Below are positions 1 through 9,879 of a stretch of 64,000 nucleotides of DNA, piece after piece. The DNA lies in assembly GCA_001970955.1 (NCBI GenBank), contig MPUH01000050.1:62001-126000 (forward strand), written 5' to 3'. Below the pieces are notes generated by a model. It had not been told where the DNA came from. It saw only the letters and a list, made by a program, of their open reading frames with translations, and did no database searches. The stretch comes from Stentor coeruleus (lineage: Eukaryota > Ciliophora > Heterotrichea > Heterotrichida > Stentoridae). Made by a program: the position numbers and the translations under genes. Each line of letters opens with the position of its first letter. Within the stretch, counting starts at the first letter, position 1.

Positions 1-288
1 GCATTTTTTGCATCTCCAGTCATTATATTGATCAGACCGGATTTCAAGTTTTAGTATCAGGCCTTGCCCTGTCATAGTACACAATGAGTTTTCATAATCT
101 TGCTCATTAGATATATCTATAAGTCTTTCACCTTGTTCATATTTGAGAAAAGTTCCTGGACCATGCTTTTTTTTTAGCCCTTCATGATATGCTTTGAATT
201 CGTTGAAGTTATCGGTAAAATCTTTGTCATTATATAAGATATTCGCACCATCGACTATTATGTATTTCATACCTTCATATTTGTCCAT
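1..288 (-). CDS. PB1-domain protein, N-terminal part, runs off window
   Basis: The frame opens with ATG at 288 and stays open for 96 codons to the window edge, so the C-terminus is missing. Residues 6-85 look like a PB1 domain: a basic/hydrophobic first strand (KYIIVDG) and an OPCA-like segment (FLKYEQGERLIDIS) followed by a hydrophobic strand (GLILKLEI). The visible part ends in WRCKKC, which could be the first cysteine pair of a ZZ-type zinc finger. PB1 followed by ZZ is the layout of the autophagy receptors p62/SQSTM1 and NBR1. That identity is inference, because only the first CxxC is visible. A PB1 domain alone would also fit other signalling scaffolds. Confidence 0.6.
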   Translation of the reverse strand, partial: MDKYEGMKYIIVDGANILYNDKDFTDNFNEFKAYHEGLKKKHGPGTFLKYEQGERLIDISNEQDYENSLCTMTGQGLILKLEIRSDQYNDWRCKKC

Positions 289-838
289 TTATATTTATTA
301 TAATAATAAGCGAAGTATTAGGTTTATGGATTAGATTAATTTAAGATGTGTTAGAAAAAGTTGATTTGTTGCTGAAATTTGAAATAAAGTGTTAGGATTT
401 TGGAAATTATGACAAAGAGTTTATAATATATATAATTTTAACCCAAAAAAGCTAATAAAAAGTAAATGATGTTAAAAATATAGTTTTTATTAAAGTAAAG
501 TCTACTCTAGCAATTATTATACTAAAAGTAAACTATCCTTTCTATCAACTTCAAAGTACTAAATTATTAAATGTTAACTGATTTTTTACACCTTTCTCCT
601 TAAAACATACACAAAACTCNAATTATTAAATGTTAACTGATTTTTTACACCTTTCTCCTTAAAACATACACAAAACTCTTCCTTCCTTAGAATTTCTTCC
701 TTTATACCCTACATAAAACCTCTTCCAAAACACCCAATCCTAATCCTCAATTAAAACTATAAAAAAAACTTCCTTATTCCTAAAAAATCACAAAATCTCC
801 AAAACAAAAAATTCCATTACTAATTTTCAAATAAAATC
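289..838. other. Intergenic spacer with contig joint
   Basis: 550 bases between two minus-strand genes. It contains one N at 620 flanked by a direct duplicate (see the repeat at 562-678). The half near 839 is C-rich and G-poor on the plus strand, as expected for the 3' flank of a minus-strand gene here. No gene or RNA was recognised. Confidence 0.6.
562..678. repeat. Direct duplicate around single N (assembly joint)
   Basis: Bases 562-619 and 621-678 are the same 58-base sequence, separated by a single N at 620. This is what results when two contigs with an unrecognised overlap are joined by a one-base gap. The true sequence probably has one copy. Confidence 0.85.
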
Positions 839-1528
839 TTATACATAAGGACTAAAAATACACCCATTCTGTCCACTTTGATATGTCCAAGGAGTAGAAA
901 CTCTAACAACATTATATCTTTTTCCTGGCTCAGCAGTATTTCTCCTATATTTATCATTATACCTTCTTGTATATTCCCCAATACGTGATTTTATACGCAT
1001 ATTCCCATATATAGCTTTTGTATTAGTATAAAAGCCATCTATAGTTTTTCTATCTTGTTCATTATAAGCCATTAGCTCATAAAGACTGTTATCTATAACA
1101 CTTTCTTCAGGCCATAAAGTTGGTTTAAAAGAAATTTCTTTAACGTCTTCAAGTCTTTTAAACCTTTTTTCAGCGGTTTTGGCAACATTTTTCAGATGCA
1201 TTCGGTCTATGGTTTCTGTGTTTAATTCTTTTAATGATTTTTCTTCTTTTTGTAAGGATTCTAGGGCTTGGGGACGTTTAAGAGTATTTTCACTGTTTTG
1301 AGTATAGTTTGAGTTAGGGTTTTGAGGTTTTGTTGTTGGTGGAGATAAGTTTTTTCGATAATCGGATAGGTATTTGACGATGTTATGTTTTGTGGTTTTG
1401 CTGATTTGTCTGTTTAGTGACTCTAGACGTTTGGACTCTTCGAGAATTGTAGTGACAAGGGGTTTTGATCTGGGCTTTACTATGAGGATTTTTTGATATC
1501 GGTCTAAGCCTTTTTTCTTAGATGGCAT
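839..1528 (-). CDS. Unassigned basic protein, 229 aa
   Basis: The protein starts at a clear ATG and ends with TAA. It is rich in Lys, Arg, Glu and Thr, with a charged N-terminal half likely to be helical or disordered (residues 1-110). The C-terminal part is richer in Tyr, Arg and Asn and may fold (YNEQDRKTIDG, IGEYTRRYND). No catalytic motif, membrane segment or signal peptide is visible. The composition resembles small ciliary or cytoskeletal proteins of ciliates, but I do not recognise the family. It is the first of three tandem minus-strand genes. Confidence 0.75.
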   Translation of the reverse strand: MPSKKKGLDRYQKILIVKPRSKPLVTTILEESKRLESLNRQISKTTKHNIVKYLSDYRKNLSPPTTKPQNPNSNYTQNSENTLKRPQALESLQKEEKSLKELNTETIDRMHLKNVAKTAEKRFKRLEDVKEISFKPTLWPEESVIDNSLYELMAYNEQDRKTIDGFYTNTKAIYGNMRIKSRIGEYTRRYNDKYRRNTAEPGKRYNVVRVSTPWTYQSGQNGCIFSPYV

Positions 1529-1864
1529 TTTAACTAATTAAAATTATTGCCCATAATCAATTTACCTCATTCTTTCTCATAATTTCTTATTTTCATTTAG
1601 TTAGTTCATTTACCTTATCAAACCAAATGCATTAAAATCATCATCCCAAAATTCCTCCCAGACAATATTTTTACCATAAAAAAACTAATCCACCTAATCT
1701 TCTACATCATAAGCAGTATAAATTTTCCTTAAAACCTTAACTTTTCATATAAAACAAAATTCAAACATCAAAAAATAAACCAAAACTATTATCATCCAAT
1801 ACTAAAATTATACTAACCATTATATAATCAACATAATTTCCCAGTATTAACAATTAAAATATAA
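1529..1864. other. Intergenic spacer
   Basis: 336 bases between tandem minus-strand genes. Very AT-rich; nothing beyond the usual flank composition is seen. Confidence 0.6.
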
Positions 1865-2551
1865 TTACCTACTCTTTCCCAAAACCAATGAGCAATGAGG
1901 GCATTTATGAACAAAATAATCAGCCATCCAGCTTGGATAACTGCAACATGTAAAAATCTTAGAAAAAGCTTGTAACAACTTACTGCTATAGCAAGAATTG
2001 ATTTCAACTACAGTATGTACATCTTTTTTACAAAATCTGCAATAGCTTGTTGTTTCATTATCACCTAGTTTAGGTATACTTTTAATGCAAGGTGAGATTG
2101 GTGGCTTATCAGTACTTAATAAGCTTCCTGAAGCAGTTTCTACAATACTCAGTTGAAACTCATGTTTTTTCTCTGAGTTTTCTTGTCTGTATGTATTACT
2201 AAGGCTAGAACAATCCCCTGGACCTAAATAAACTACCGAATCAGCATCACTTGGATTTCTAGTATGTGCAGGACTCTCATTATTTCTCAGTCCTGCCAAC
2301 ATATTTTCAAGGTTTGTATCAGGAGGAAAGTAAATACTTCTTTGTCTATGATGCGAGTTTGTGCGTCTATGACAACTTTCTTTACTTTTGGGCGGTAGAA
2401 ACATTGGAGAAGAGTCATTCTTATCTGTTTTATTTAAATATCTGGTAGCAGATGTAGAACTGCTCTTTTTCTTTTTCTCTGCAAAGATCAAGCTGCTTAG
2501 GTTCTTATCATTCGCTTGGACAAAAACGTTGGGAACTTGTCCGGTATTCAT
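1865..2551 (-). CDS. LITAF-domain protein, 228 aa
   Basis: The last 60 residues form a LITAF-like zinc domain: a first cysteine pair CRFC at 171-174, a central hydrophobic/cysteine-rich stretch (about 188-210, including TCCSYPSW), then HKCPHC at 215-220 and SLVLG. In this family the two CxxC motifs bind one zinc ion and the central stretch inserts as a monotopic helix into endosomal or lysosomal membranes. The central segment here is less hydrophobic than in animal LITAF. Residues 1-165 are Ser/Asn/Lys-rich and probably disordered, so the protein is longer than human LITAF (161 aa). The likely role is a peripheral adaptor on endosomes, inferred from the family. Confidence 0.75.
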   Translation of the reverse strand: MNTGQVPNVFVQANDKNLSSLIFAEKKKKSSSTSATRYLNKTDKNDSSPMFLPPKSKESCHRRTNSHHRQRSIYFPPDTNLENMLAGLRNNESPAHTRNPSDADSVVYLGPGDCSSLSNTYRQENSEKKHEFQLSIVETASGSLLSTDKPPISPCIKSIPKLGDNETTSYCRFCKKDVHTVVEINSCYSSKLLQAFSKIFTCCSYPSWMADYFVHKCPHCSLVLGKSR

Positions 2552-2646
2552 TTCAATTTAAATATGAATTCATATAAATTAGATATGAAATCCCAATACT
2601 AAAAAAGAAATAGATTCAAAGTCTTAGGTTAACTAATGAGCAGGAC

Positions 2647-3138
2647 CTAAAATACATTAGGCTGGTACTTATAAATATTATCTTGAATAGTATCACGGTC
2701 CTGCATATCCCCAGAAACTTTTTTCTCAAGACTTGTACTTTTCTTAGCCATAGCTGCAAGTCGATTAGCTTCTTGAGTTTCTCTTAGCCTTTGCTTTTTT
2801 TCCATTTCCCTTTGCCGTTCCATATCTACCACCATCCTTCTATGATTTTCCATTGCTTCATTTTCCATATCAGACCTTTTCCTTTCTTCTTGAGTTTTTT
2901 GGTCTTTCATATACAATTGGAATTGAGCATCTTGACCAACTCTACCTTTAAGGTCAGATTTTTCTTGAGTACTACCATGATGGGCAACACGACGATGTTC
3001 TTGCATTTGGTCTTTTCTGTTACGAATAGCTTCGATTCTTGCTTGTTCTGCTGCGTATTCAGACTCACCAGATGTTTCATTACGGCCGTTGTATGCCTTG
3101 GGTCTTCTATTCATTATGTTGCCTCTTGACTCTTGCAT
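2647..3138 (-). CDS. Charged coiled-coil protein, 163 aa
   Basis: The protein is almost entirely predicted helix, rich in Arg, Glu, Gln and Met (MENEAMENHRRMV, MEKKQRLRETQEANR). A second Met at codon 9 (MNRRPKAYNG) could be the true start. The C-terminus ends in a short non-coiled tail, YKYQPNVF. The layout resembles small microtubule-associated ribbon proteins of cilia such as the RIB43A type, but no family signature can be confirmed. It is divergent from the kinase gene at 3692. Confidence 0.7.
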   Translation of the reverse strand: MQESRGNIMNRRPKAYNGRNETSGESEYAAEQARIEAIRNRKDQMQEHRRVAHHGSTQEKSDLKGRVGQDAQFQLYMKDQKTQEERKRSDMENEAMENHRRMVVDMERQREMEKKQRLRETQEANRLAAMAKKSTSLEKKVSGDMQDRDTIQDNIYKYQPNVF

Positions 3139-3691
3139 AATTATATTAATGGCTATGCTTACAATTTAGTTTAAAATAATCTTCTTAGATAATCCTTAAG
3201 ATCAAAGTTTAACTTATATCAACATCTAAAATTCTTAAATCTTATAAAAGTTATCTTGGAATAATAGGGTTTAGGATTTATTATTAGTTTTTTATTTGAT
3301 TTTTAGGTTTTTTGGAAGTTTGAGAAGTTTCGGGGTTGCTTTTTGTGTGTAATTTCTCTTGGTGACCTGAGAAAATTATATGAAAGTCGCATTATTCTTA
3401 AATAATAAATTTGTCTGTTGGAATTGAGTAAAAATAAAGCCAATAAATTATGCTCAGCAGATCTGAATTCTATCAGGTACAACAAAATAATACCTAATAC
3501 ACAATAAATCCTCATTTTACCTAATAAAAGCCTTCTTCCTTACTTCAAAAACAAGTAAAACTTTTATTTTTACCCCTTTCTATCTTTTCAACCAACAAAC
3601 TTTATCTTCCCAGTCCAAAAAAAAATATAAAATATCATCCTTACTATTTCGCTCCTAATTTTATAATCATAATTACAACCTCTATAATAAA
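3139..3691. other. Divergent spacer with a 70-codon open frame
   Basis: 553 bases between divergent genes, so it should hold promoters for both. A minus-strand frame from ATG at 3515 to TAA at 3303 (70 codons) is open. It has no recognisable motif and its length is within chance for this base composition, so I do not call it a gene. Confidence 0.5.
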
Positions 3692-5413
3692 ATGTCCAAC
3701 CCTCCAACAGATTTATTAATTTTGACCTTAGAGACCTTAAAAACGCAAGCTGCAACCCAAGAATCACAAGTCCCACACGAATGCAGAAGGATTTTCACTA
3801 ATCCAACTGATTTAACTTTATCAGAGCTTTCATCATATTATTCACTTATAGGAGCTAATAACACTTATTTATTAGCATATATCACAGCTTTATTCACATT
3901 AAGAATAGCTAAAGATTCTCCTATGTCTGGAAATCAAGGCTTAGTATATTTTGACACTGTCAAATATTTTATAGACAATTGGCCTGAATATAGTGAATGC
4001 GCTATGAACGCTTATTCTTCAGCATTAGTACAAGAAATCTCAGAAGCCAGTATAGAAAGTCTTCCTTTATGGGCTGATAAAATTGCTTCACTTTCTTTAC
4101 GTGAAAATATTATTGAACCTGTTAAAAGGTGGTTGCAAATGAAATTCTCATCTACAAGTTATACTTTATTGACGAAAAGCCAAGAAGGACTAGAAAAACA
4201 GTCTGCAATTCAATTGTTTAAGTTTTTAATGAAAGGACAAAGTTTGAATATGGTATTAGATGATATTGGAAATATGTCTGCAGCTTTGATTATTGATCTT
4301 GTTATAACAGCAAATGACCTTAATGGATTTAAAAAATATCTAGGCGAAGAAGTGAAGGTAAATTTCGAAGATGCAAGAGAAATTGTGTCTCATATAAAAG
4401 CATTAAAAAATCTAGAAAAAGACAATATAGACAAACTAGCTTTCATAGAGGGAAAAATTGGTGTCTCAAATATTTTTAAAGTGAGTAATTACATAAAAAA
4501 ACCTAAACATTTCATAAATACCGAAGATCTTATACCAACAAATATTAATTGGAATTCAATGCAAGTTGAACCATGTCCGATTTATGCCCATAGTTCAGAT
4601 GTACTAAATGTAACAATATCAAGGATTCGATTTCCAGATGGTTTATCTATGGTAAGAAAATCATATACAGCACTTGTTGATAATTTTGATTTCTCGCCTA
4701 TAGAAAATGAGATAAAAATATTAACATATTTATCTAATAGATCAAGGCCAAACAATTGTTTTTTGAAATTCTTTGGAGCTGCAAGAGAATATAAAAGTAT
4801 ACATTTATATATGGAAGCTGGGGGTAAAAACCTTATGGATGAACTTACAGAATATAAAAGAAAAAATCAATATCTAAATTCAAGTTTATTAGAAAAATGG
4901 GTCATATCATTGTTGAATTGCTTTTCTGATTTGAGTCTTAATAAAATCTACCATTGCGATATAAAACCTCATAATATTGTCATATATAAGGATAATACTT
5001 TAAAAGTTATTGATTTTAGTATAAGCAAAATTGAAGAAGAAAGGGAGGTTACGTTTGTCGCTACTAAGGAAAATCCTATTCAAGGGACGAGGGGATATAT
5101 GGCTCCTGAACTTCAGGATAATATTGATGCAGGGAATAACAATGCGTTTTTTAAACCAGGGAAAGCTGATGTTTTTTCACTTGGGATGACAATTTTGCAG
5201 ATGATGACTTTTGAAAACCTTGCAGGGTTAAATAAATTTGATAAGCGTGATGAACTTCATAAAAAAATTGATGGCATTAATGGCTACCCTATGTGGATAA
5301 AAAATTTATTGCATGCTATGCTTTGGCCAACTAGGGATATTAGGCCAAGTTTCAACAAGTGCTTATCTTGGATAACTATTGAATCAGGGACTAGTTTTAC
5401 TACATATACTTAA
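3692..5413 (+). CDS. Protein kinase with novel N-terminal region and DFS motif, 573 aa
   Basis: Residues 1 to about 280 form a helical region of unknown family. Residues about 300-560 are a protein kinase domain. The candidate ATP-anchoring Lys is K323 and its helix-C partner Glu lies in IENEIKIL. The catalytic loop is HCDIKPHN (H421, D423) and the peptide-positioning motif is MAPEL near 471. The magnesium-binding motif is DFS (441-443) instead of DFG. The glycine loop is not obvious. The catalytic Asp, Lys and Asn are all present, so activity is plausible. The target is unknown; the loose sequence fits the large, divergent kinomes of ciliates. No intron is visible. Confidence 0.85.
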   Translation: MSNPPTDLLILTLETLKTQAATQESQVPHECRRIFTNPTDLTLSELSSYYSLIGANNTYLLAYITALFTLRIAKDSPMSGNQGLVYFDTVKYFIDNWPEYSECAMNAYSSALVQEISEASIESLPLWADKIASLSLRENIIEPVKRWLQMKFSSTSYTLLTKSQEGLEKQSAIQLFKFLMKGQSLNMVLDDIGNMSAALIIDLVITANDLNGFKKYLGEEVKVNFEDAREIVSHIKALKNLEKDNIDKLAFIEGKIGVSNIFKVSNYIKKPKHFINTEDLIPTNINWNSMQVEPCPIYAHSSDVLNVTISRIRFPDGLSMVRKSYTALVDNFDFSPIENEIKILTYLSNRSRPNNCFLKFFGAAREYKSIHLYMEAGGKNLMDELTEYKRKNQYLNSSLLEKWVISLLNCFSDLSLNKIYHCDIKPHNIVIYKDNTLKVIDFSISKIEEEREVTFVATKENPIQGTRGYMAPELQDNIDAGNNNAFFKPGKADVFSLGMTILQMMTFENLAGLNKFDKRDELHKKIDGINGYPMWIKNLLHAMLWPTRDIRPSFNKCLSWITIESGTSFTTYT

Positions 5414-5862
5414 ATTATTTAGAGTATAGGATAATTTTAATTTTTTAAGTGGGTTAAATAAACTGACCAGGTATTGGTTGTGTGTTTTTATTTAGATTTT
5501 AATTTACTAAGAGTAATAGAATTTTGTGAAACTCATAAATTTTGTGAACTTTTAGATTCTAGTTGTATGAAAGGCTATAAATATTTGCTACTGCTTAAAG
5601 GTATTAAATTTCATAACCTATATCTATTTTTACTTAAATTCTATATGATTATCGAGAAATACAATAATCCCAATCATATGTTTAAAATATATTCATTAAG
5701 ATAATAATAGTTACTGACGATAGGATTAGAGAATAAGACTTTAAAAGATTAGATACTATATTTAAGGGTAATTAAATATAAAATACTTTTTTACTTTAAG
5801 ATTTAGGGAATTTATATTTTTATGATCTGAGTTTAGTACATTGCAATAGTAAAAAACAAATA
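5414..5862. other. Intergenic spacer with non-ATG open frame
   Basis: 449 bases between tandem plus-strand genes. A plus-strand frame at 5474-5704 is open for 76 codons, but it begins with TTG and has no ATG for the first 35 codons, and I see no splice link to either neighbour. It is probably chance or a decayed coding piece. Confidence 0.5.
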
Positions 5863-7905
5863 ATGTTAAAAATCTTCATAAGCAGTATCAACACTCCACT
5901 AGGGCATTCAATCTATGAAGAACTACGAAACGATGATGTAGACCCAGAAAACTGTCATCGTATTTACGCTACACTAGACTCATCTGATGGGACAACCCCT
6001 CCTGAAGGGACATACGAAGTGATTCATGTATTTTCTATATAGGCAGATCGTAAAAAAGAGCAACTAAAAATCATCCTTGACTGTGATATAGTAATTCTTG
6101 ATCTCCATACAGGAGACCTTGAAGAATTCGAAGAACTCCTAAAGCGGTTCAAAGACACGCATTTTTCTTCAGCTAAAACCGTTATCCTAATCTCCAATGT
6201 ATTCACCTGGGGAGATACTCCTGAAAAAACAATTTCCGCAGATGAAGGGGTAAGTGTAGTCGAAGAGAGTAAAATCGAAACAAGCCAGGATTTAATCCAA
6301 ACAGAAAATCTTCCCGGGAAAAAGAAAAAGCGATTTGTTCCTTTTGACGACACTGAATGTATAATGAGAAGAGCATATCCAAAATATGAAAGCTGGAAAA
6401 ACATAGAAAATCTTGCACTTACTTGTAATAAAAACGAAAATTTAAGATGTTATGTTTTATGTGCAGGGATCATGTATGGGCTTGGAGAGATTATATTTAG
6501 TCAACATTTTATGTCTGCTTGGCTTGGAGAAATAGAAGCTTTACCTTTTATAGCACCAGGTGATAATGTTATTCCTACAGTTCATATTACTGATCTTGCA
6601 AGAATGGTTGCTTATATTTTAGCATATCCACCTAATCAAAGATATATTGTTGGGTGTGATCATTCAGCTGATACACAATTGATGATTGTTCAGGCTATAT
6701 CAAGTGCTATGAGTGATGGAAAAGTTAAAGCTGTGGATTTTGTTGATGTCATGCTGGAGAACTGGAGTGAGTATTTGTCTTTACATCTTTTGGTTAATAC
6801 TTCGCCGATTTTTGATGATCCTGCACATCCGATGGAATGGCATTGTAGTAAAGGGATTGTATCATGTATCGATTTGTTAAACCAGGAATTTAACTCATTT
6901 CGAGCATTAAGATCAGTAAAAGTTTTTGTAACCGGGCCTCCAGTCTCAGGCAAAAGCCACTATTCCAGGAAACTTGCTGAAAAGTACAGCGTACCCCATC
7001 TGCACATTTCTTCATTAATCCACGAAATCCTCCAATCCTCATCAGAACTCGGAGAAAAAGTTCGTAAAAAACTCGCAGACCTTAAACAGCACATGATAGA
7101 AGAAGCTGAAAGTAAAAAGAAAAAAAACCAAGAATTAGACTACAGCAAATTTAATCCAAGAGTTCCTGAAGACTTAGTATGTGAAATAGTAAAATGGAAA
7201 CTAAACTCAAATATATGCAGAAATCGTGGATATATACTAGAAGGTTGGCCAAGAAAATTCGAAGATGCAAAAAGATTATTCACAAAAGAAGATGAAAATT
7301 TAGATAAAGACATATACCCTGATTCAGTTATAATTATCAAAGCGACTAATGAGTTTTTAATAGCTCGTGCTAAATCAATGCCTGAACAAATGGTATTAGG
7401 GACACATTATAATGATGAAGGGATGAAAAGACGCTTACAAGCATTTAGAGATGCAAATATTCCAGACAAACAACCTTTGATTGAATATTTTTTATCACAT
7501 AAATCAGAAACTATTGAAATTGAAGCATCTGTTGAAGAGATGATAAGTTTAGAGAATATAGAAAAGTTCATTGAGAGAAATGGGAAACCTTTTAAGTTCA
7601 CCCCAGATGAAGAAGAAAAAGCTCAAGAAGTACTTATGCAATTGGAATCTGTGAGGAATCTGAAAGAAGAGGAATCGAAAAGAGTAGAACAAGGAAATAA
7701 TGTTGAGTATCTGATTATGATGGAACAAATGAGAGCAAGGGAGAACAATTTACTTGAACTAAGGTCGCAGCCTGTGAGGAATTATTTGATGGAAAAAGTG
7801 GCTCCAGCTATAACAGAAGGACTATTTAAATTGTGTAAGGACCAGCCACAAGACCCTGTTTTGTTTTTAGCCAAGTTTCTTAAGTCTAAGTCTATAACCA
7901 AGTAG
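5863..7905 (+). CDS. AK7: Adenylate kinase 7 (AK7), two exons, 675 aa
   Basis: The gene has exon 5863-6027, a 15-base intron 6028-6042 and exon 6043-7905; the splice falls between codons and removes an in-frame TAG. Residues 1 to about 340 form the NAD-dependent epimerase-like domain found in AK7 (MLKIFISSINTPLGHSIYEEL at the start). An adenylate kinase domain follows, with P-loop GPPVSGKS (353-360) and a lid/NMP segment including ILEGWPR. The C-terminus (about 636-675) is a Dpy-30 docking motif (NYLMEKVAPAITEGL). AK7 interconverts ATP, ADP and AMP in motile cilia and docks through its Dpy-30 helix to axonemal complexes. Human AK7 is 723 aa, so this one is complete. The next gene starts 28 bases downstream. 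Confidence 0.93.
6028..6042 (+). other. 15-base intron in AK7
   Basis: gtattttctatatag. Phase 0. Reading through it gives a TAG; removing it joins 55 codons to a frame that continues unbroken for 620 codons. Confidence 0.93.
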
Positions 7906-7933
7906 TTTTTATTAGAAACTTGAAATATAAAAA

Positions 7934-9697
7934 ATGTCAACCCTAAACTTTGCCTTACTTGAGAAAATCGAAGAGCAAGTTTTAGGTGCTAATGGTCTTG
8001 AATGTTTTTTAAGAGAAACTGAAGAAAGAAATCAGAAAATTCAAGAGGTTCAGAAAATTGTCCAGAAATTACAAGGAAATAAAATTTTCTCACAAGTTCT
8101 TTCGATAACTCAAGAGATTGAAAGTTTGGATGTCAAGTTGATTAAAGCTAATGAAATATTGATGGTAAATAAACTTGTAAGTGAAATGGAAAAAAATATT
8201 ATGATTAACGAGATGGAAGCTTATAAGAATATGAAAGATGTGAATAAGATAGTTTTTAGTATCCCTTGGATTGAAGAGATTTGTAAAACTAAATTGATTA
8301 GGTGTAAAGAAATTTTACTACCTAAATTCCATGAGTATTTAGTTGGGCATATAAAGACTATTTCTTGGCCTTTTATGAATAAAGGTGATTTATTAATGTT
8401 GAATAATGAACAAATTGAGAAGTTTAAAGAACTTTTTATTGGACTTGTGGATATTGAGTCACTTGAATACCCTGCAAAAATCATGGGTGGCTTATTGGCT
8501 GATCAGATTGGGTATCATTTTTTATCAGAAAACAAAACGAGTAGGATTGAAAAACCTGAATGGATGCTGGACTTTGCTTTGAAATCATTAAGACTTAATG
8601 TGTGTCAGTTTATGGATATAGCGAAGATACCACATAATATGTTGGAAAAAATCTTACAAATCAGTATTAGTTCTATGCTTAGTATTATATTAAAACGTAT
8701 TCAACATGATGCTGTAAAAGCTATAGAAATCAAAAGAGAAACACTTTTCCTACATATAATTGACGAAACTCTAAAATTCGATTCATCCTTATCAGAATTT
8801 AAATCAAAAGAGTTCCTTTTCGATAGTTTCATAGACGATAAACTAATCGACCTGTGGATTTCATATGAAAAAGTATACATTTCAGACGAGATAAAAAAAA
8901 TCCTATCTAAAGAAAGTTGGGATATCGAAAAGATTGAAGGGATGATCTACGCCAATANCTCAGATGAGATTAAAAAAATCCTATCTAAAGAAAGTTGGGA
9001 TATCGAAAAGATTGAAGGGATGATCTACGCCAATATTAAATCAATTATTCTCCTCCACAATTCTTTAGCAATGAAATACTCTGTTATTAAATCAGGAAAC
9101 ATAAAAAAACTATTATCTGAAAGTAAAAACACAGTTATTATAAATACAACCCTTGAAGAATATCAAACACAACTTTCTGAAATAGAATCACAACTTATGG
9201 TCCATGTATCAGGTGAAAGTCATTGGAATACTATAGTAAAACGTTCTTCAGCTTTATATCATAGCCTTGTTTTATTTCAAAAATTCTTAGTAGATATCGA
9301 TAAAAGTCTTTTTGCAGAAGAACATATGAAATTGAATCAAATTAAAAAAGATATTATAAATTACTCAGTTGAATTACTTATGGTTACAGCAAAAGAAATT
9401 GTGAAAAATTATTTGAGTAAATCAGGGTGGAATGATAGAGAAAGTTTGAATAATAAGAGTATTAAAAGACTTGTTAAAGATTTTAAGGTTTTATGGATGT
9501 CTGAGGTTGTTAAGACAATATTAGGGTTTGTTTCACAGAAAATTACTGGGATTGTGTGTGATTATGTTGAAAAAAAAAAAATCGATCAGATGAAGTTGGA
9601 GAATTTATATAGCGATTTTAAGGTTTGCTATGGGATTTTAGAAGATGATACAGATCAGTATATGGTACTTGTTGGTAGGATAAGTAAGAAATTATAG
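7934..9697 (+). CDS. RINT1/Tip20-like vesicle tether, 561 aa after correction
   Basis: The deduced protein is all helix. Residues 1-100 are coiled coil, followed by a segment containing TISWPF near 140 that resembles the conserved SWPF of the RINT1/Tip20 family. The C-terminal half has the long helices and Trp-containing motifs (SHWNTIVKRSSALYH, KSGWNDRESL) expected of this family. RINT1/Tip20 is a subunit of the Dsl1/NRZ complex that tethers COPI vesicles at the ER, which would fit the delta-COP gene at 15634, though the two are not linked. The 587-codon frame includes one N at 8958 and a 26-codon duplicate caused by the joint at 8881-9035, so the real protein is probably 561 aa. Family assignment is moderate; another exocyst/CATCHR-type tether is the alternative. 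Confidence 0.6.
   Translation: MSTLNFALLEKIEEQVLGANGLECFLRETEERNQKIQEVQKIVQKLQGNKIFSQVLSITQEIESLDVKLIKANEILMVNKLVSEMEKNIMINEMEAYKNMKDVNKIVFSIPWIEEICKTKLIRCKEILLPKFHEYLVGHIKTISWPFMNKGDLLMLNNEQIEKFKELFIGLVDIESLEYPAKIMGGLLADQIGYHFLSENKTSRIEKPEWMLDFALKSLRLNVCQFMDIAKIPHNMLEKILQISISSMLSIILKRIQHDAVKAIEIKRETLFLHIIDETLKFDSSLSEFKSKEFLFDSFIDDKLIDLWISYEKVYISDEIKKILSKESWDIEKIEGMIYANXSDEIKKILSKESWDIEKIEGMIYANIKSIILLHNSLAMKYSVIKSGNIKKLLSESKNTVIINTTLEEYQTQLSEIESQLMVHVSGESHWNTIVKRSSALYHSLVLFQKFLVDIDKSLFAEEHMKLNQIKKDIINYSVELLMVTAKEIVKNYLSKSGWNDRESLNNKSIKRLVKDFKVLWMSEVVKTILGFVSQKITGIVCDYVEKKKIDQMKLENLYSDFKVCYGILEDDTDQYMVLVGRISKKL
8881..9035. repeat. Direct duplicate around single N inside the RINT1-like gene
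   Basis: Bases 8881-8957 and 8959-9035 are two 77-base copies with three differences, all near the left ends, separated by an N at 8958. The 78-base insertion is a multiple of three, so the frame stays open and the peptide SDEIKKILSKESWDIEKIEG appears twice. An unmerged contig overlap is the simplest explanation. Confidence 0.85.
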
Positions 9698-9879
9698 TTT
9701 TTATGATGCTGAGGATTTTATAGATAAATTATTGAAAATGGTTTTTGGATGTATTTGAGATTTTAGGGTTGGTAATAATATTATGTGCTTTATGATTATG
9801 ATGTTTTATATTTTTAATTTTGATCTTGTAGGATATTTTTAGTTCGCAAAAAAATTTTTTATAAATATAGACAATTGTA

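Noticed and set aside
2266-2448. 60-codon plus-strand frame
   Set aside because: Antisense to the LITAF-domain gene; no motif.
6024-6418. Minus-strand frames of 71 and 126 codons
   Set aside because: Antisense shadows of the AK7 gene, which has clear domains on the plus strand.
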